Below, piece after piece: positions 1 through 9,941 of a stretch of 43,743 nt of DNA (its first letter is position 1; each line of letters starts with the position of its first letter). The stretch is from a bacterium. GTDB taxonomy: Bacteria; CG2-30-53-67. Location of the stretch: NCBI GenBank assembly GCA_919901565.1, contig CAKKPE010000044.1, forward strand, positions 1 through 43,743, written 5' to 3'. The translations under genes and the position numbers were made by a program. The notes under the pieces were generated by a model. That model was not told the DNA's origin. It was given only the letters and a program-made list of their open reading frames with translations, and did not search any database.

Positions 1-72
1 ACCCAATGCGGTTCTTCATAAACTATGCTGCATTATATAAGGCGTTATGTATAGTAATGCGTTTCAGTATTT

Positions 73-110
73 AACTTGAACCCTTGACCCCTTGAATCCT
101 CGGACCCTTT
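73..110 (+). repeat. dispersed intergenic repeat, copy A
   Basis: This copy reads ACTTGAACCCTTGACCCCTT and continues GAATCCTCGGACCC. Closely matching copies lie at 7851-7889 (inverted), 7922-7950 and 24154-24190 (inverted). All lie outside or at the edges of genes. It overlaps the possible TTG start at 92 of the agmatine deiminase frame, which argues against that start. Confidence 0.75.
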
Positions 111-142
111 TTGCCCACTCAATGGGAGAAGAACCAAAGATA

Positions 143-1201
143 ATGACAATGCCTTCTTCCAATAATACACCTGCTGCCATGGGATACCGCATGCCCGCAG
201 AATGGGAGCCGCATGAGGCGGTCTGGCTGGCATGGCCCCATGATCCGGTCACCTTTCCAGATCGTATTCCCGCAGTCGAAGAGACCTATGTCCGTATTAT
301 CCAAGCACTTCATGGGAGTGAAGATATCCACCTCTCCGTCACCGATGAACGCATGAGAGCAAGGGTGGCGGAAAGGCTGGGGGAAGAGAAGGTGGACCTG
401 CGGAGAATCCATCTGCATATCTATGAACATGCAGATGTCTGGTTCCGGGATTACGGCCCCATCTTTGTGATCCGGCCCGAGGAAAGAAATCTCGCCATGG
501 TGCACTGGGAGTTTAATGCCTGGGGCGGGAAGTATGAGGCGCTCATCAGGGATACCCGCATTCCCGATCTTATCCGGCAGGACATGAAGATTCCCTGTTT
601 CACCCCAGGCATGGTCCTCGAAGGGGGATCCATAGACGTGAACGGGAGAGGGACGCTCCTGACCACAGAGCAGTGCCTGCTGAACCCGAACCGGAACCCC
701 GGTCTCACCAGGGGAGAGATCGATAGGCGTCTCATGGATTATCTTGGCGTACGGCACGTTATCTGGTTGAAACAGGGGATTGCCGGTGACGACACCGACG
801 GTCATATCGATGACATCGCCCGGTTTGTCAATCCCACCACCGTGGTCTGCGCATACGAAGAGGATGAAGAAGACGATAATTTTCCCATTCTCCAGGAAAA
901 TTATGAGAGGCTTCTTGCGGCCGGAGACCAGGATGGGAACAAACTCGCGGTCATAAAGTTACCCATGCCGGGGCCGGTCTCAGGGGATGAGGGGAGGCTC
1001 CCTGCGAGCTATGCCAATTTCTATATAGCGAACCGGACGGTCCTGGTCCCGACCTTCGGGCATGCCAATGATGTCCATGCGTTGGATATTATGCAGGCCC
1101 TGTTCCCGGACCGCAAGGTTGTGGGGATCCGCTGTGAGGACCTGGTCCACGGGCTCGGTGCCCTGCACTGCATCACCAAGCAGCAGCCGGCGGTGATCTA
1201 A
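143..1201 (+). CDS. aguA: agmatine deiminase
   Basis: This enzyme hydrolyses agmatine to N-carbamoylputrescine and ammonia in the arginine decarboxylase route to putrescine. It is a cytosolic member of the peptidyl-arginine deiminase (PAD) family. Visible hallmarks are the N-terminal MPAEWEPHEAVWLAWPHD block, EGGSIDVNGRGTLL in the middle, GHIDDIARF, and the catalytic Cys close to the C-terminus in GALHCITKQ. The frame is open back to a TTG at 92, but that codon lies inside a dispersed repeat. I prefer the ATG at 143, which follows a purine-rich GGAGAAG; ATGs at 122, 149 and 179 are possible. The resulting length of about 352 residues is normal for the family. A pyruvoyl-dependent arginine decarboxylase at 20966 and the arginine operon at 3394-7780 in the same window make a complete arginine-to-agmatine-to-carbamoylputrescine supply plausible. 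Confidence 0.95.
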   Translation: MTMPSSNNTPAAMGYRMPAEWEPHEAVWLAWPHDPVTFPDRIPAVEETYVRIIQALHGSEDIHLSVTDERMRARVAERLGEEKVDLRRIHLHIYEHADVWFRDYGPIFVIRPEERNLAMVHWEFNAWGGKYEALIRDTRIPDLIRQDMKIPCFTPGMVLEGGSIDVNGRGTLLTTEQCLLNPNRNPGLTRGEIDRRLMDYLGVRHVIWLKQGIAGDDTDGHIDDIARFVNPTTVVCAYEEDEEDDNFPILQENYERLLAAGDQDGNKLAVIKLPMPGPVSGDEGRLPASYANFYIANRTVLVPTFGHANDVHALDIMQALFPDRKVVGIRCEDLVHGLGALHCITKQQPAVI

Positions 1202-1368
1202 CCCCGATATTGCACCACGTCCGGTGCCGGGGCATCCTTACGGCCAGGCAAAAGGGAATATGCCATGGACCTGCTGAAGTTCCGGTATTGAACGGTTTCC
1301 CCTGATCCGCCTGGCCTGATCCGGCCGGAGGGCAGACCACAGAATACGGCAAATCATGGGGCTCAATA

Positions 1369-1551
1369 CTATTCCTCGATCACGAATCTGGCCAGATTTT
1401 TTTTAATCGGCACATACTCGCCGACCGGGACCAGTTTCTTGTTGGACTTGACGCAGTCCACGATCAGGTCCCAGACCTTCTGCATGGCAGCGGTTTCCTC
1501 TTTGGTTTCCGGCTGAAATTCAACCAGCGCCTGATCCACTTTGATCTTCAT
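1369..1551 (-). CDS. small hypothetical protein, 60 residues
   Basis: I do not recognise a family. The protein is acidic to neutral, has no membrane segment or cysteine pair (one Cys), and ends in a basic-then-acidic stretch (PIKKNLARFVIEE). A strong ribosome binding site (GGAGGAAAG) sits directly before the ATG, which supports a real gene. It lies just upstream of the ArnT-like gene on the same strand, with 51 bases between, so the two could be cotranscribed. No function is assigned. Confidence 0.7.
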   Translation of the reverse strand: MKIKVDQALVEFQPETKEETAAMQKVWDLIVDCVKSNKKLVPVGEYVPIKKNLARFVIEE

Positions 1552-1602
1552 AACTTTCCTCCATGTCTGTTTAAAATATTATCCGACCGGTTTCATGGTT
1601 GG

Positions 1603-3339
1603 TTATTTATTTTTCCCGACAACCTTCCATGCCACCATGTTCGTGGAAATTTTATCCTTATCCCATGCATAGTATTTTTCGCTCAGGGTCGGTTCTTTCC
1701 GGTTACCATCGGGAAGAACAGGAAGGAGTTCAGGCATGTACTCCCTGTTGGAGACCAGGAACTTGACCTCGTTGCCGGATTTTATAAAGCTCTGTGCCGA
1801 ATCGATGTCATTGAGGATCTTTACGGGGCCGGGATAGTCCACATAAAAGAGGACTTTCGGAGAGACATCCTTATAAAAGGCAATATCCGCTGATGGGGAT
1901 TCCATGACCTGTGCCCTGAGACTTTTCGCAAAGATTCTCTCATCACCCGGTCTGCTCAGGATCTCCTGTTGCCAGCAGAAGAAACCTCCCATGAGTACAG
2001 CCGCCGATAGTACCATGGGGGCCATCTTCAGGCGTGTTCCCGTGATGCGGACCAGCAGGTTGGGTGCAAGTCGCCTGATGAGCCAGGGGGCCAGGGCCAG
2101 CAGGCCCAATGCCGGGGTCGCGAGTTTCAGATCCCACGGAGGCATAAACCCGGTACGCGCCTTGACCATGGGCCAGAACGCAGGGCTCGCGATTTCAATC
2201 AGGCAAAGGAGGACGAGTAATCCGGCCTGAAGGCCGAGTCCCAGGCGCTGCCGGCGCTCTTTCCCTTTGGTCATAAAAAAGGCCGAGGTAAAAAGGGCGC
2301 AGAAAGGGAGGAGCGGGAGGATGTAATAATTCCTTCTGGATCCTGAAATCGTGAAAAAGAAAAAGACCAGGACCACTGCCTCCGCCAGCCAACGGGTCGC
2401 CGGGTTCATGCGCCTGAAGGAGCCCACCGAAGCCGTGACCGCCGTCAGGAGCAGCGGAGCCCAGGGGAGAAAGAAGAGCGGGAGATAATAGAGATATACA
2501 TAGGGGGGTTCGACATGGTCAAAGGGCTGGACAAAGCGCAGGATGTTCTCCCGGAAGACCAGGACAAGGCCGTTCTCACTGTATCCCTCTGCGGTCATGG
2601 CCGCATAAATGAACGGGGCAAGATAGAGGGCCAGGCCTGCGGTAAGCGCCAGCACATGGGACAGGGTCAAAAGATTCCGCCAGCGCCGCCCCCTGAGCAC
2701 GTCGGGAAGGACCAGCAGGGCCGGCACCACCACGGCCGTGAGCCCTTTGGTATGGGCGCCGAGGAAACAGATGAGGTAGAAGCCAAAATAACTGATGAAA
2801 TTCGGTTTCTCCCGACGGGCCCAGTACCAGGCAACGGCCAGGGTAATGGCCGCAAGGTTTTCCATGTCCGCGGCGCCGGTCCGGGTCCAGAAAAGGATGC
2901 CGTAGGAGGTGAGAAGCATCCACCCGGCTGTTCTTGCCACATCAAAGGACCAGAGCTTGCGGCCCAGGTAAACCGTGGCCCAGATCCCCGCGAGGCCTGA
3001 AACGGCGCTTGGAAGCCTTACGGCCCACTCATCGAGCCGGCCCAGGATCAGGGAAGTTAGGGCAATGAGCCAGTAGCCGAGAAGGGGTTTGTCGAAGTAG
3101 GGATTGTCCTTGACCGTGGGGTGGAAGAAGTCTCCTCTCAGAAACATCTCCCTCGTGATCTCGGCCCAGCGTCCTTCCAGGCCCCAGAACCCCCGGCTCC
3201 CAAGTGCCCAGAAGAGAAAAAAACAGACGGCTGCCCAGAAGATGATCCGGTCAGGCCCGCCGGCATGCGTTGGTGAAGGGGATGGCGGTGCGAAGTCAAT
3301 CTGATTATGACCGGCTGCAGTTTTCATTACCCTCTGCAT
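1603..3339 (-). CDS. ArnT/PMT-like membrane glycosyltransferase
   Basis: This is a 578-residue polytopic inner-membrane protein of the dolichyl-phosphate-mannose mannosyltransferase / ArnT superfamily (GT-C fold), which moves sugars from polyprenyl-phosphate donors to lipid A, proteins or other envelope acceptors. Visible features are an N-terminal hydrophobic segment followed by a periplasmic loop with GLEGRWAEITREM and the acidic motif region HPTVKDNPYFDKPLLGYW, typical of the catalytic first loop. Then come about ten further hydrophobic segments and a soluble C-terminal domain of about 120 residues. The substrate cannot be told from sequence. ATGs at 3339 and 3327 are both possible starts; neither has an ideal ribosome site. 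It follows argG on the same strand after about 54 bases, but no functional link is evident. Confidence 0.88.
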   Translation of the reverse strand: MQRVMKTAAGHNQIDFAPPSPSPTHAGGPDRIIFWAAVCFFLFWALGSRGFWGLEGRWAEITREMFLRGDFFHPTVKDNPYFDKPLLGYWLIALTSLILGRLDEWAVRLPSAVSGLAGIWATVYLGRKLWSFDVARTAGWMLLTSYGILFWTRTGAADMENLAAITLAVAWYWARREKPNFISYFGFYLICFLGAHTKGLTAVVVPALLVLPDVLRGRRWRNLLTLSHVLALTAGLALYLAPFIYAAMTAEGYSENGLVLVFRENILRFVQPFDHVEPPYVYLYYLPLFFLPWAPLLLTAVTASVGSFRRMNPATRWLAEAVVLVFFFFTISGSRRNYYILPLLPFCALFTSAFFMTKGKERRQRLGLGLQAGLLVLLCLIEIASPAFWPMVKARTGFMPPWDLKLATPALGLLALAPWLIRRLAPNLLVRITGTRLKMAPMVLSAAVLMGGFFCWQQEILSRPGDERIFAKSLRAQVMESPSADIAFYKDVSPKVLFYVDYPGPVKILNDIDSAQSFIKSGNEVKFLVSNREYMPELLPVLPDGNRKEPTLSEKYYAWDKDKISTNMVAWKVVGKNK

Positions 3340-3393
3340 GGTTTGAAAAAAGCCAAGACGTTACAGGACCTGCAAGCGGCCGCAAGTTTTTTC

Positions 3394-4596
3394 CTATTTT
3401 TCCATCATCTTGCGGATCCGGAGCCTGAGGGCATTGAGCTTGATGAATCCTTCGGCATCCTTCTGGTTATAGACCTGATCCGCCTCAAAGGTCGCGTATC
3501 CTGAGTGATAGAGGGAATGATCCGATTTCCTCCCCAGAACCGTGCAGTTTCCTTTATAGAGCTTGAGCCTGGCCGTGCCCGTAACGCCTCGCTGCGCCTC
3601 CTGCATGGTCTTCTTCAGAAGGTCCATCTCCGGGGAGAACCAGAACCCGTTGTAGATCAGCTCGGCGAACTTGGGGACCAGGGAGTCCCTTAAGTGCATG
3701 ACCTCCCTGTCCATGGTGATCGACTCCACGGCCCGGTGGGCTGTGTGGAGGATGGTGCCGCCCGGCGTCTCGTAGACACCCCGGGATTTCATTCCCACGA
3801 ACCGGTTCTCCACCAGGTCCAGCCGTCCGATGCCGTGTGTACCGCCGAGACGGTTGAGCTCGGAGAGGAGAGTGGCCGGAGAAAGTCCCTTCCCGTTTAC
3901 GGCGGTCGGGATGCCGTCAGCAAAGTCTATCTCCACGATTTCGGGAGTATCCGGGGCCTTCTCCGGTGAGATCGTAAGGACGAACATATCCTCGGGCGGC
4001 TCAGACCACGGATCCTCCAGTATCCCTCCCTCAAAGCTGATGTGAAAGAGATTCCGGTCGCTGCTGTAAGGCCTTTGCTTTGTCACAGGGACCGGGATCG
4101 AACGGATCTTGGCATAGGCGATCAGGGACTCCCGGGAGTTCATGTCCCATTCCCGCCACGGCGCCACCACGCGGATCCTGGGATTCAGGGCGTAGGCCGA
4201 AAGCTCAAACCGGACCTGGTCGTTTCCCTTGCCCGTGGCCCCGTGGGCAATGGCATCGGCCCCTTCCTGTTCCGCGATCCGGACCAGGTGCCTGGCGATC
4301 AGCGGCCGGGCCAGTGAGGTTCCGAGGAGATATCCTCCCTCGTACACGGCGTTCCCCTGCAGGGCCGGGAACACATAGTCCTTAACAAACTCTTCCCGGA
4401 GATCCTCCACATAGGCCTTCGAGGCCCCGGTTTCTTTGGCTTTTTCCTCGATCCCAGTGAGCTCTTCACCCTGCCCGAGATCCGCTGTAAAGGTGATGAC
4501 CTCGCACTTGTAGGTCTCCCTGAGCCAGCGGACAATCACGGACGTGTCCAGGCCGCCGGAGTAGGCGACCACGATCTTTCGGATCTTCTGCTTCAT
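3394..4596 (-). CDS. argG: argininosuccinate synthase
   Basis: The enzyme condenses citrulline and aspartate with ATP to argininosuccinate, the penultimate step of arginine synthesis. The 400-residue length is typical. The ATP-binding P-loop SGGLDTSV is at residues 14-21, and [10 protein letters not shown] (citrulline/aspartate binding) and the EGGILEDPW region are present. The start codon overlaps the argF stop (ATGA), indicating translational coupling. It is the last arginine gene in the operon; argH is not in this window. Confidence 0.97.
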   Translation of the reverse strand: MKQKIRKIVVAYSGGLDTSVIVRWLRETYKCEVITFTADLGQGEELTGIEEKAKETGASKAYVEDLREEFVKDYVFPALQGNAVYEGGYLLGTSLARPLIARHLVRIAEQEGADAIAHGATGKGNDQVRFELSAYALNPRIRVVAPWREWDMNSRESLIAYAKIRSIPVPVTKQRPYSSDRNLFHISFEGGILEDPWSEPPEDMFVLTISPEKAPDTPEIVEIDFADGIPTAVNGKGLSPATLLSELNRLGGTHGIGRLDLVENRFVGMKSRGVYETPGGTILHTAHRAVESITMDREVMHLRDSLVPKFAELIYNGFWFSPEMDLLKKTMQEAQRGVTGTARLKLYKGNCTVLGRKSDHSLYHSGYATFEADQVYNQKDAEGFIKLNALRLRIRKMMEK

Positions 4597-5525
4597 CTCC
4601 TCATCTCTCCCATTAAAAGCTCCAGCACCGCCTTCTGGGTATGGAGCCGGTTTTCGGCCTCATCCAGGACCACGGAGTGCGGTCCGTCAATGATCTCGTC
4701 TGTGACCTCTTCACCCCGGTGAGCCGGAAGGCAGTGCATGAACAGGTAGTCGGGATCTGCATGCCTCGTTAATTCGTCATTGACCTGGTACTTTCTAAAG
4801 ACCTTCAGCCGTTTGTCATGTTCCTTTTCCTGCCCCATGCTGGTCCAGACATCGGTGGAGATGATCCGGGCCCCGGCCACGGCCTCCACAGGGTCCTGGG
4901 TGATCATGATCCTGGCACCGGTGCGCCGGGCCTCCTCCATGGCCTCGCTGGCGACCGTCGCGTCAGGCCCATACCCCTTCGGCACGGCCACCGAGAGGTG
5001 GATCCCGAGTTTGGCCGCTCCGTGCAGCCATGAGTTGGCCATATTGTTGCCGTCGCCGATATAGGCTACCTTGAGCCCTTCAAGGGACCCGATCCGTTCC
5101 CTGATCGTGAAGAGGTCGGCCAGAGTCTGGCAGGGATGGAGCAGGTCGGTCAGGCCGTTGATCACGGGGATATCGGCCACCTTGGCCAGTTCCTCCACGT
5201 CCGATTGTTTGTAGGTCCGGATCACGATCCCGTCGATGTACCGGGAAAGGACCTTGGCGGTATCAGAAATGGACTCTCCCCTTCCGAGTTGGAGGTCTTT
5301 GGAACTCAGGAACAGGGCATGGCCGCCGAGCTGAAGGATCCCAACCTCAAAGGAGACCCTGGTCCTGGTGGAGGATTTTTCAAAAATCATCCCCAGGCAT
5401 TTTCCCTTGAGGGGCTGATAGGGGATGCCGGTCTTGTGTTTTTCTTTCAGGCCTGCGGACCTCTCCAGGATCAGCTCGATATCCTCTCGGGCCAGGTGAT
5501 GAATGGATAAAAGGTCTTTTTTCAT
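4593..5525 (-). CDS. argF: ornithine carbamoyltransferase
   Basis: The enzyme transfers the carbamoyl group from carbamoyl phosphate to ornithine, giving citrulline. Family hallmarks are all present: [12 protein letters not shown] (carbamoyl phosphate binding), [10 protein letters not shown], and [11 protein letters not shown] near the C-terminus. I take the ATG that begins [11 protein letters not shown], because the 11 preceding in-frame residues are not part of the family alignment. About 310 residues is normal. It lies between argD (46 bases upstream) and argG (ATGA overlap) in a single arginine operon. Confidence 0.96.
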   Translation of the reverse strand: MKKDLLSIHHLAREDIELILERSAGLKEKHKTGIPYQPLKGKCLGMIFEKSSTRTRVSFEVGILQLGGHALFLSSKDLQLGRGESISDTAKVLSRYIDGIVIRTYKQSDVEELAKVADIPVINGLTDLLHPCQTLADLFTIRERIGSLEGLKVAYIGDGNNMANSWLHGAAKLGIHLSVAVPKGYGPDATVASEAMEEARRTGARIMITQDPVEAVAGARIISTDVWTSMGQEKEHDKRLKVFRKYQVNDELTRHADPDYLFMHCLPAHRGEEVTDEIIDGPHSVVLDEAENRLHTQKAVLELLMGEMRR

Positions 5526-5570
5526 ATACAAGCTCTCAGCAAATTGCAAAGGCCACACACATCATTATTT

Positions 5571-6773
5571 TCAAGCGAAATCTCCGGCTTGAAAAATCTC
5601 GTCCAGCGCCTCCACAAGAAGATCGATCTCCTCATTCCTGATGATCAGAGGAGGAAGGAACCGGAGTACATTACCGTTGGTGCAGTTGATCAGGAAACCT
5701 TTTTCCATGCACGCCTTGACCACGGGCGCCCCGTCAACCGTTAGTTCCATCCCGACCATCAACCCAAGTGCCCGAACATTCCTGATGACCGGATGGGCCT
5801 TCTTGAGTTTGAGCAGCCGCTCCTGAAAATAATCTGAACGGGCCGTCACGTTTTCCATGAATCCAGTGGCGAGGAGCGTCTTCATCACCGCAATTCCGGC
5901 CGCGCAGGATAGGGGATTCCCTCCGAAGGTGGATGCGTGCGTCCCCGGCGAGAAGCTCTTGGCCGCTTCATCCCTGGCCAGCATGGCCCCGATGGGGACC
6001 CCTCCGCCCAGTGACTTGGCCAGGGTCATGATATCGGGCCAGACCCCGAAATGCTCGCAGGCAAAGAGCCTGCCCGTCCTTCCCATGCCGCACTGCACTT
6101 CATCGAAGATCAGGAGGGCGCCGCGTTTGTCGCAGATCTCCCGCAGGGCGTGCAGGTAGTCCGGCCCGGGAACGTTCACTCCGCCTTCACCCTGGACCGG
6201 CTCCACCATCACGGCGCAGGTCTTGCCATTGACGGCCTTCTCAGCCGCCGGGATGTCGTTGAAGGGGATATACCTGAACCCGGGAACGAGCGGCTCAAAC
6301 CCCTTGTGAAACTTTTCCTGTCCCGTGGCCGTGAGAGCGGCCAGGGTCCTTCCGTGAAAGGATTGTGTCATGGTGATGATTTCGAACCGGTCGGGTTCCC
6401 CCCGGTCTTTTGCGGCCTTGCGTGCCAGCTTGATCGCGGCCTCATTTGCCTCTGCCCCGCTGTTGCAGAAAAAGACCTTGTCTGCAAACGAATGCTCGAC
6501 CAGGAGCCGGGCCAATTCTGCCTGCGGCTCGATATGATAGAAATTGGAAACATGCAGGAGCTTGCGGCTCTGCTCCTCGATGGCGTGTAGCAGGGCGGGA
6601 TGGCCGTGCCCCAGACCGTTCACGGCAATGCCTGCCAGAAAGTCAATATAGCTCTTTCCGTCCGCGTCAAAGACCCGGCACCCGTCTCCGTGGACAAGGG
6701 CCACAGGAAACCTGCCATAGGTCTTCATGAGATACTTCTCGGATGCCTCTATGATCTGCTGCTGAGTCTTCAT
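5571..6773 (-). CDS. argD: acetylornithine aminotransferase
   Basis: This PLP-dependent class III aminotransferase converts N-acetylglutamate semialdehyde to N-acetylornithine. Visible are the SGAEANEAAIKLARK block (PLP phosphate contacts), FDEVQCGMGRTG, and the PLP lysine in DIMTLAKSLGGGVPIGAML. The ATG at 6773 is preceded by AGGTGAAG at good spacing; a GTG four codons upstream is less likely. The gene is separated from argB by a C-rich hairpin repeat at 6800-6845, so argB and argD may still be cotranscribed through it. Confidence 0.96.
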   Translation of the reverse strand: MKTQQQIIEASEKYLMKTYGRFPVALVHGDGCRVFDADGKSYIDFLAGIAVNGLGHGHPALLHAIEEQSRKLLHVSNFYHIEPQAELARLLVEHSFADKVFFCNSGAEANEAAIKLARKAAKDRGEPDRFEIITMTQSFHGRTLAALTATGQEKFHKGFEPLVPGFRYIPFNDIPAAEKAVNGKTCAVMVEPVQGEGGVNVPGPDYLHALREICDKRGALLIFDEVQCGMGRTGRLFACEHFGVWPDIMTLAKSLGGGVPIGAMLARDEAAKSFSPGTHASTFGGNPLSCAAGIAVMKTLLATGFMENVTARSDYFQERLLKLKKAHPVIRNVRALGLMVGMELTVDGAPVVKACMEKGFLINCTNGNVLRFLPPLIIRNEEIDLLVEALDEIFQAGDFA

Positions 6774-6799
6774 TTCTTTCTTCACCTGATAATATTTTC

Positions 6800-6845
6800 A
6801 AATCCCCCCTTCCCCCCTTTGCTAAAGGGGGGCAGAGGGGGATTT
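6800..6845. repeat. C-rich/G-rich inverted repeat between argB and argD
   Basis: AAATCCCCC at one end pairs with GGGGGATTT at the other, and CCCCCCTTT pairs with AAAGGGGGG around a short GCT loop, giving a long GC-rich hairpin. It fills the argB-argD gap within an operon. It resembles the dispersed C-rich repeat families common in environmental Proteobacteria and Nitrospirota. It has no T-tract in the direction of the operon, so I do not call it a terminator. Confidence 0.7.
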
Positions 6846-6850
6846 CCATG

Positions 6851-7780
6851 TTATTTACCTCTCTTGGCAGCATGAGCGATTTTTTCCCCCGTCTCTTTCC
6901 CGGAGACGATCTCCGTACCCACGCCTCCCCTGGTGAAGAGCTCCAGGAGTACAGCGTGCTTGATCCGGCCGTCAATGATGTGGGTCTTTTTCACGCCTCC
7001 GTCCAGGGCGATGAAGCAGGCAGTCACCTTGGGGATCATGCCTGAGGTGATCACCCCTTGTTTTTTCATCCGTGCAATGTCCCTGCGTGTGGCTGTGGGC
7101 ACAAGGGCGCCCTTCTTGTCCAGGATGCCAGCCACATCGGTCAGCAGGATCAGCTTTTCGGCACAAAGGGCTGCCGCGATGCTTCCGGCCACCAGGTCGG
7201 CATTGATATTATAGGAATCTCCGTTCTCGCCCTCTCCAACCGGGGCGATGACCGGGATGAATCCGCTCTGCTCGGTCACCCGGATGATCTCCGGGTTGAC
7301 TTCTTCCACCTCGCCGACCTTGCCCAGGTCGATGATCTCCGGGACCCCGGTTTCAGGCGAAGGTTTTTTTACGATCATCTTCTTCGCCCTGATCATCCGG
7401 CCGTCCCTTCCTGTCAGCCCCACGGCCTTTCCGCCGTTGTTGTTGATCAGCGAGACGATCTCTTTGTTCACCTTGCCGCCGAGGACCATCTGGACGATGT
7501 CCATGGTCTCTTCATCCGTGACCCGCTGGCCCTGGATGAACTGCGGGATCTTACCCATCTTCTCCATGATTTTGCCGATCTGCGGGCCTCCGCCGTGCAC
7601 GATGACCGGGTGGATGCCCACATACTTCATGAGGATCATGTCCAGGGCAAAGACCCTCCTCAGCTCCTCGTTGACCATGGCGCTTCCGCCGTATTTGATG
7701 ACGATGGTCTTCCCCTCAAACCTCCGGATATAGGGGAGTGCCTCGATCAGGACGTCGGCGGTTCGCAGAAATTTTTTCAT
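6851..7780 (-). CDS. argB: acetylglutamate kinase
   Basis: The enzyme phosphorylates N-acetylglutamate, the committed and often arginine-inhibited step of the pathway. Visible motifs are IVIKYGGSAM near the N-terminus, VIVHGGGPQIG, NNNGGKAVGLTGRDG, the ADLVAGSIAAAL block and a C-terminal GGVKKTHIIDGR. Its 309 residues include an N-terminal extension (FLRTADVLIEALPYIRRF) of the kind found in the arginine-sensitive hexameric forms, so feedback control is an inference. It is the first gene of argB-argD-argF-argG and lies about 200 bases downstream of hslU. Confidence 0.96.
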   Translation of the reverse strand: MKKFLRTADVLIEALPYIRRFEGKTIVIKYGGSAMVNEELRRVFALDMILMKYVGIHPVIVHGGGPQIGKIMEKMGKIPQFIQGQRVTDEETMDIVQMVLGGKVNKEIVSLINNNGGKAVGLTGRDGRMIRAKKMIVKKPSPETGVPEIIDLGKVGEVEEVNPEIIRVTEQSGFIPVIAPVGEGENGDSYNINADLVAGSIAAALCAEKLILLTDVAGILDKKGALVPTATRRDIARMKKQGVITSGMIPKVTACFIALDGGVKKTHIIDGRIKHAVLLELFTRGGVGTEIVSGKETGEKIAHAAKRGK

Positions 7781-7850
7781 CTTGTGTCCAATGCTCCAAA
7801 TAATGAGTTTGTAAGAACTCTCACGTTCCCGCTAAGATTATTTATCTGTT

Positions 7851-7889
7851 CCAAGGGTTCCAGGATTCAAGGGGACAAGGGTTCAAGTG
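7851..7889 (-). repeat. dispersed intergenic repeat, copy C (inverted)
   Basis: This is the reverse complement of copy A at 73-110, matching ACTTGAACCCTTG, CCCCTTGAATCCT and then ACCCTT. It is paired with copy B (7922-7950) in opposite orientation with a loop of about 32 bases, so the transcript between hslU and argB could form a long hairpin. Confidence 0.75.
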
Positions 7890-7921
7890 AAAAATCTTTT
7901 TCCTGTGATTTTAGTCCTGAA

Positions 7922-7950
7922 CACTTGAATCCTTGGCCCCTCGAACCCTC
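7922..7950 (+). repeat. dispersed intergenic repeat, copy B
   Basis: It reads CACTTGAATCCTTGGCCCCT and then CGAACCCTC, the same unit as copy A. Together with copy C it forms an inverted pair between hslU and argB. Confidence 0.75.
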
Positions 7951-7979
7951 CAGCCATTCCGATTATATCGGAATAGCTG
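7951..7979 (-). other. hairpin just after the hslU stop
   Basis: CAGC-C-ATTCCGAT / ATCGGAAT-A-GCTG forms a stem of about 13 pairs with one mismatch around a TAT loop, six bases beyond the hslU stop. No T-tract follows on the minus strand, so a role in RNA processing or stability is as likely as termination. Confidence 0.55.
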
Positions 7980-7985
7980 GCCGTC

Positions 7986-9350
7986 TTAAAGAATATACCG
8001 CGACAGGTCCTGGTTCTGCACGATATCCTTCAGGCACTGGCGGACTGCCTGTCTGTCTATGACCGCCTCTCTGGTTTCTGCATCCGGGGCATTAAAGGAA
8101 ATATCGGAAAGGAGCTTCTCCAGGATCGTGTAGAGCCTTCTCGCTCCGATATTTTCGGACTGCTCGTTTACCTGCGTGGCGATGACCGCAATCTCTTCGA
8201 TGCCGTCCTCGGTGAAGGTGAGATGGAACCCTTCTGTCTCGAGCATGGCCATGTACTGCTTGATCAGGGCGTTCTTGGGCTCAGTCAGGATCCTCACAAG
8301 GTCCTCCTTGCCCAGGGATTTGAGCTCCACCCGGATAGGAAAACGCCCCTGCAGTTCCGGGATCAGATCCGAGGGCTTGGAGACATGAAAGGCCCCGGCC
8401 GAGATAAAGAGGATATGATCTGTCTTGACCGGGCCGTACTTTGTGTTGACCGTGGATCCCTCCACAATGGGGAGGATGTCACGCTGCACACCCTCTCGGG
8501 AGACCGATGGGCCTGACCCTCCCGATTCCCTTCCGGCGATCTTGTCGATTTCATCGATAAAGACGATCCCGGATTCCTGGACCCTGCGCAGGGCCTCCTC
8601 CTTGACCTTGTCCATATCGACCAGGCGCTGCGCCTCCTCTTCCTCCATGATTTTACGCGCCTCTTTGACGTTCACGCGCTTCTTCTTTTTCTGTTTGGGG
8701 AGGAGGTTCCCGATCATGTCCCGGATATTGAACTCCTCCATGCCGGACCCTGAGAAGATCTCGATCATGGGCATCCCGGCGCTTTCGGTCTGCTCAATCT
8801 CGACCATCCTCTCGTTCAGCTTCCCCTGATGAAGCTTCTCCCGCAGCTTTTCTCTGGTTTTTAATTTCTGTTCTTCCTCATCGACCTCGGAAGGTCCCTC
8901 GATCTTCTGTTGAGGCGCCGCTGCGTACTTTTTGATTGGAGGAAGAAGGAGGTCCATGATTCTCTCCTCCGCGTTGGCCGCCGCCTTTTCACGGACGCGT
9001 TCAGCCATCTCGGTCTTGACCATGTTGATTGAGATCTCCGTCAGGTCCCGGATCATGGATTCCACGTCCCGTCCCACGTAGCCGACCTCGGTGTACTTGG
9101 ATGCCTCGACCTTGACAAAGGGGGCCTTTGCCAGGGAGGCGAGCCTTCTTGAGATCTCGGTCTTGCCCACGCCCGTAGGGCCGATCATGATGATATTCTT
9201 GGGAAGGACCTCCTCTCTCAACTCTTCGGAGAGCTGAAGACGCCTCCATCGGTCCCGGATCGCGATGGCCACGGCCCTCTTGGCCTCATGCTGGCCGATG
9301 ATGTATTTATCGAGTTCGGCAACGATCTCTCTGGGGGTGTATTCATTCAT
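7986..9350 (-). CDS. hslU: HslU, ATPase subunit of the HslUV protease
   Basis: This AAA+ unfoldase feeds proteins to HslV. The 454-residue protein shows Walker A (GPTGVGKTE, about residues 53-61), the pore loop GYVGRD (residues about 89-94), a variable intermediate domain (about 110-240), Walker B in [10 protein letters not shown], the sensor/arginine-finger region, and a C-terminal tail ending DLSRYIL that is expected to dock into HslV. The gene starts three bases after hslV ends. Co-regulation with hslV is evident from this spacing. Confidence 0.97.
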   Translation of the reverse strand: MNEYTPREIVAELDKYIIGQHEAKRAVAIAIRDRWRRLQLSEELREEVLPKNIIMIGPTGVGKTEISRRLASLAKAPFVKVEASKYTEVGYVGRDVESMIRDLTEISINMVKTEMAERVREKAAANAEERIMDLLLPPIKKYAAAPQQKIEGPSEVDEEEQKLKTREKLREKLHQGKLNERMVEIEQTESAGMPMIEIFSGSGMEEFNIRDMIGNLLPKQKKKKRVNVKEARKIMEEEEAQRLVDMDKVKEEALRRVQESGIVFIDEIDKIAGRESGGSGPSVSREGVQRDILPIVEGSTVNTKYGPVKTDHILFISAGAFHVSKPSDLIPELQGRFPIRVELKSLGKEDLVRILTEPKNALIKQYMAMLETEGFHLTFTEDGIEEIAVIATQVNEQSENIGARRLYTILEKLLSDISFNAPDAETREAVIDRQAVRQCLKDIVQNQDLSRYIL

Positions 9351-9353
9351 TGT

Positions 9354-9878
<525 letters not shown>

Positions 9879-9892
9879 GGCTGCCTCCCCCG

Positions 9893-9916
9893 ATGTTTTT
9901 TCAATTGAAAAAACAT
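9893..9916. promoter_or_regulatory. perfect 24-bp palindrome upstream of hslV
   Basis: The sequence is ATG-TTTTTT-CAATTG-AAAAAA-CAT, perfectly self-complementary. It lies between the polA stop and the hslV start, 14 bases upstream of the TTG start. A TTGACT on the minus strand overlaps the end of polA about 20 bases further upstream, so an operator just downstream of a promoter is possible. It is not the CIRCE element. A bidirectional hairpin with T-runs is the alternative. Confidence 0.5.
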
Positions 9917-9941
9917 ATTCTTTCAGATTTTTTTGGAAAAG

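Noticed and set aside
92-142. Longer agmatine deiminase start at TTG 92
   Set aside because: The codon lies inside a dispersed repeat, has no ribosome site, and adds residues outside the family.
7058-8062. 334-codon plus-strand frame opposite argB and hslU
   Set aside because: It runs antisense to two well-supported genes, is rich in Asp/His/Leu from GC-skewed codons, and has no ribosome site.
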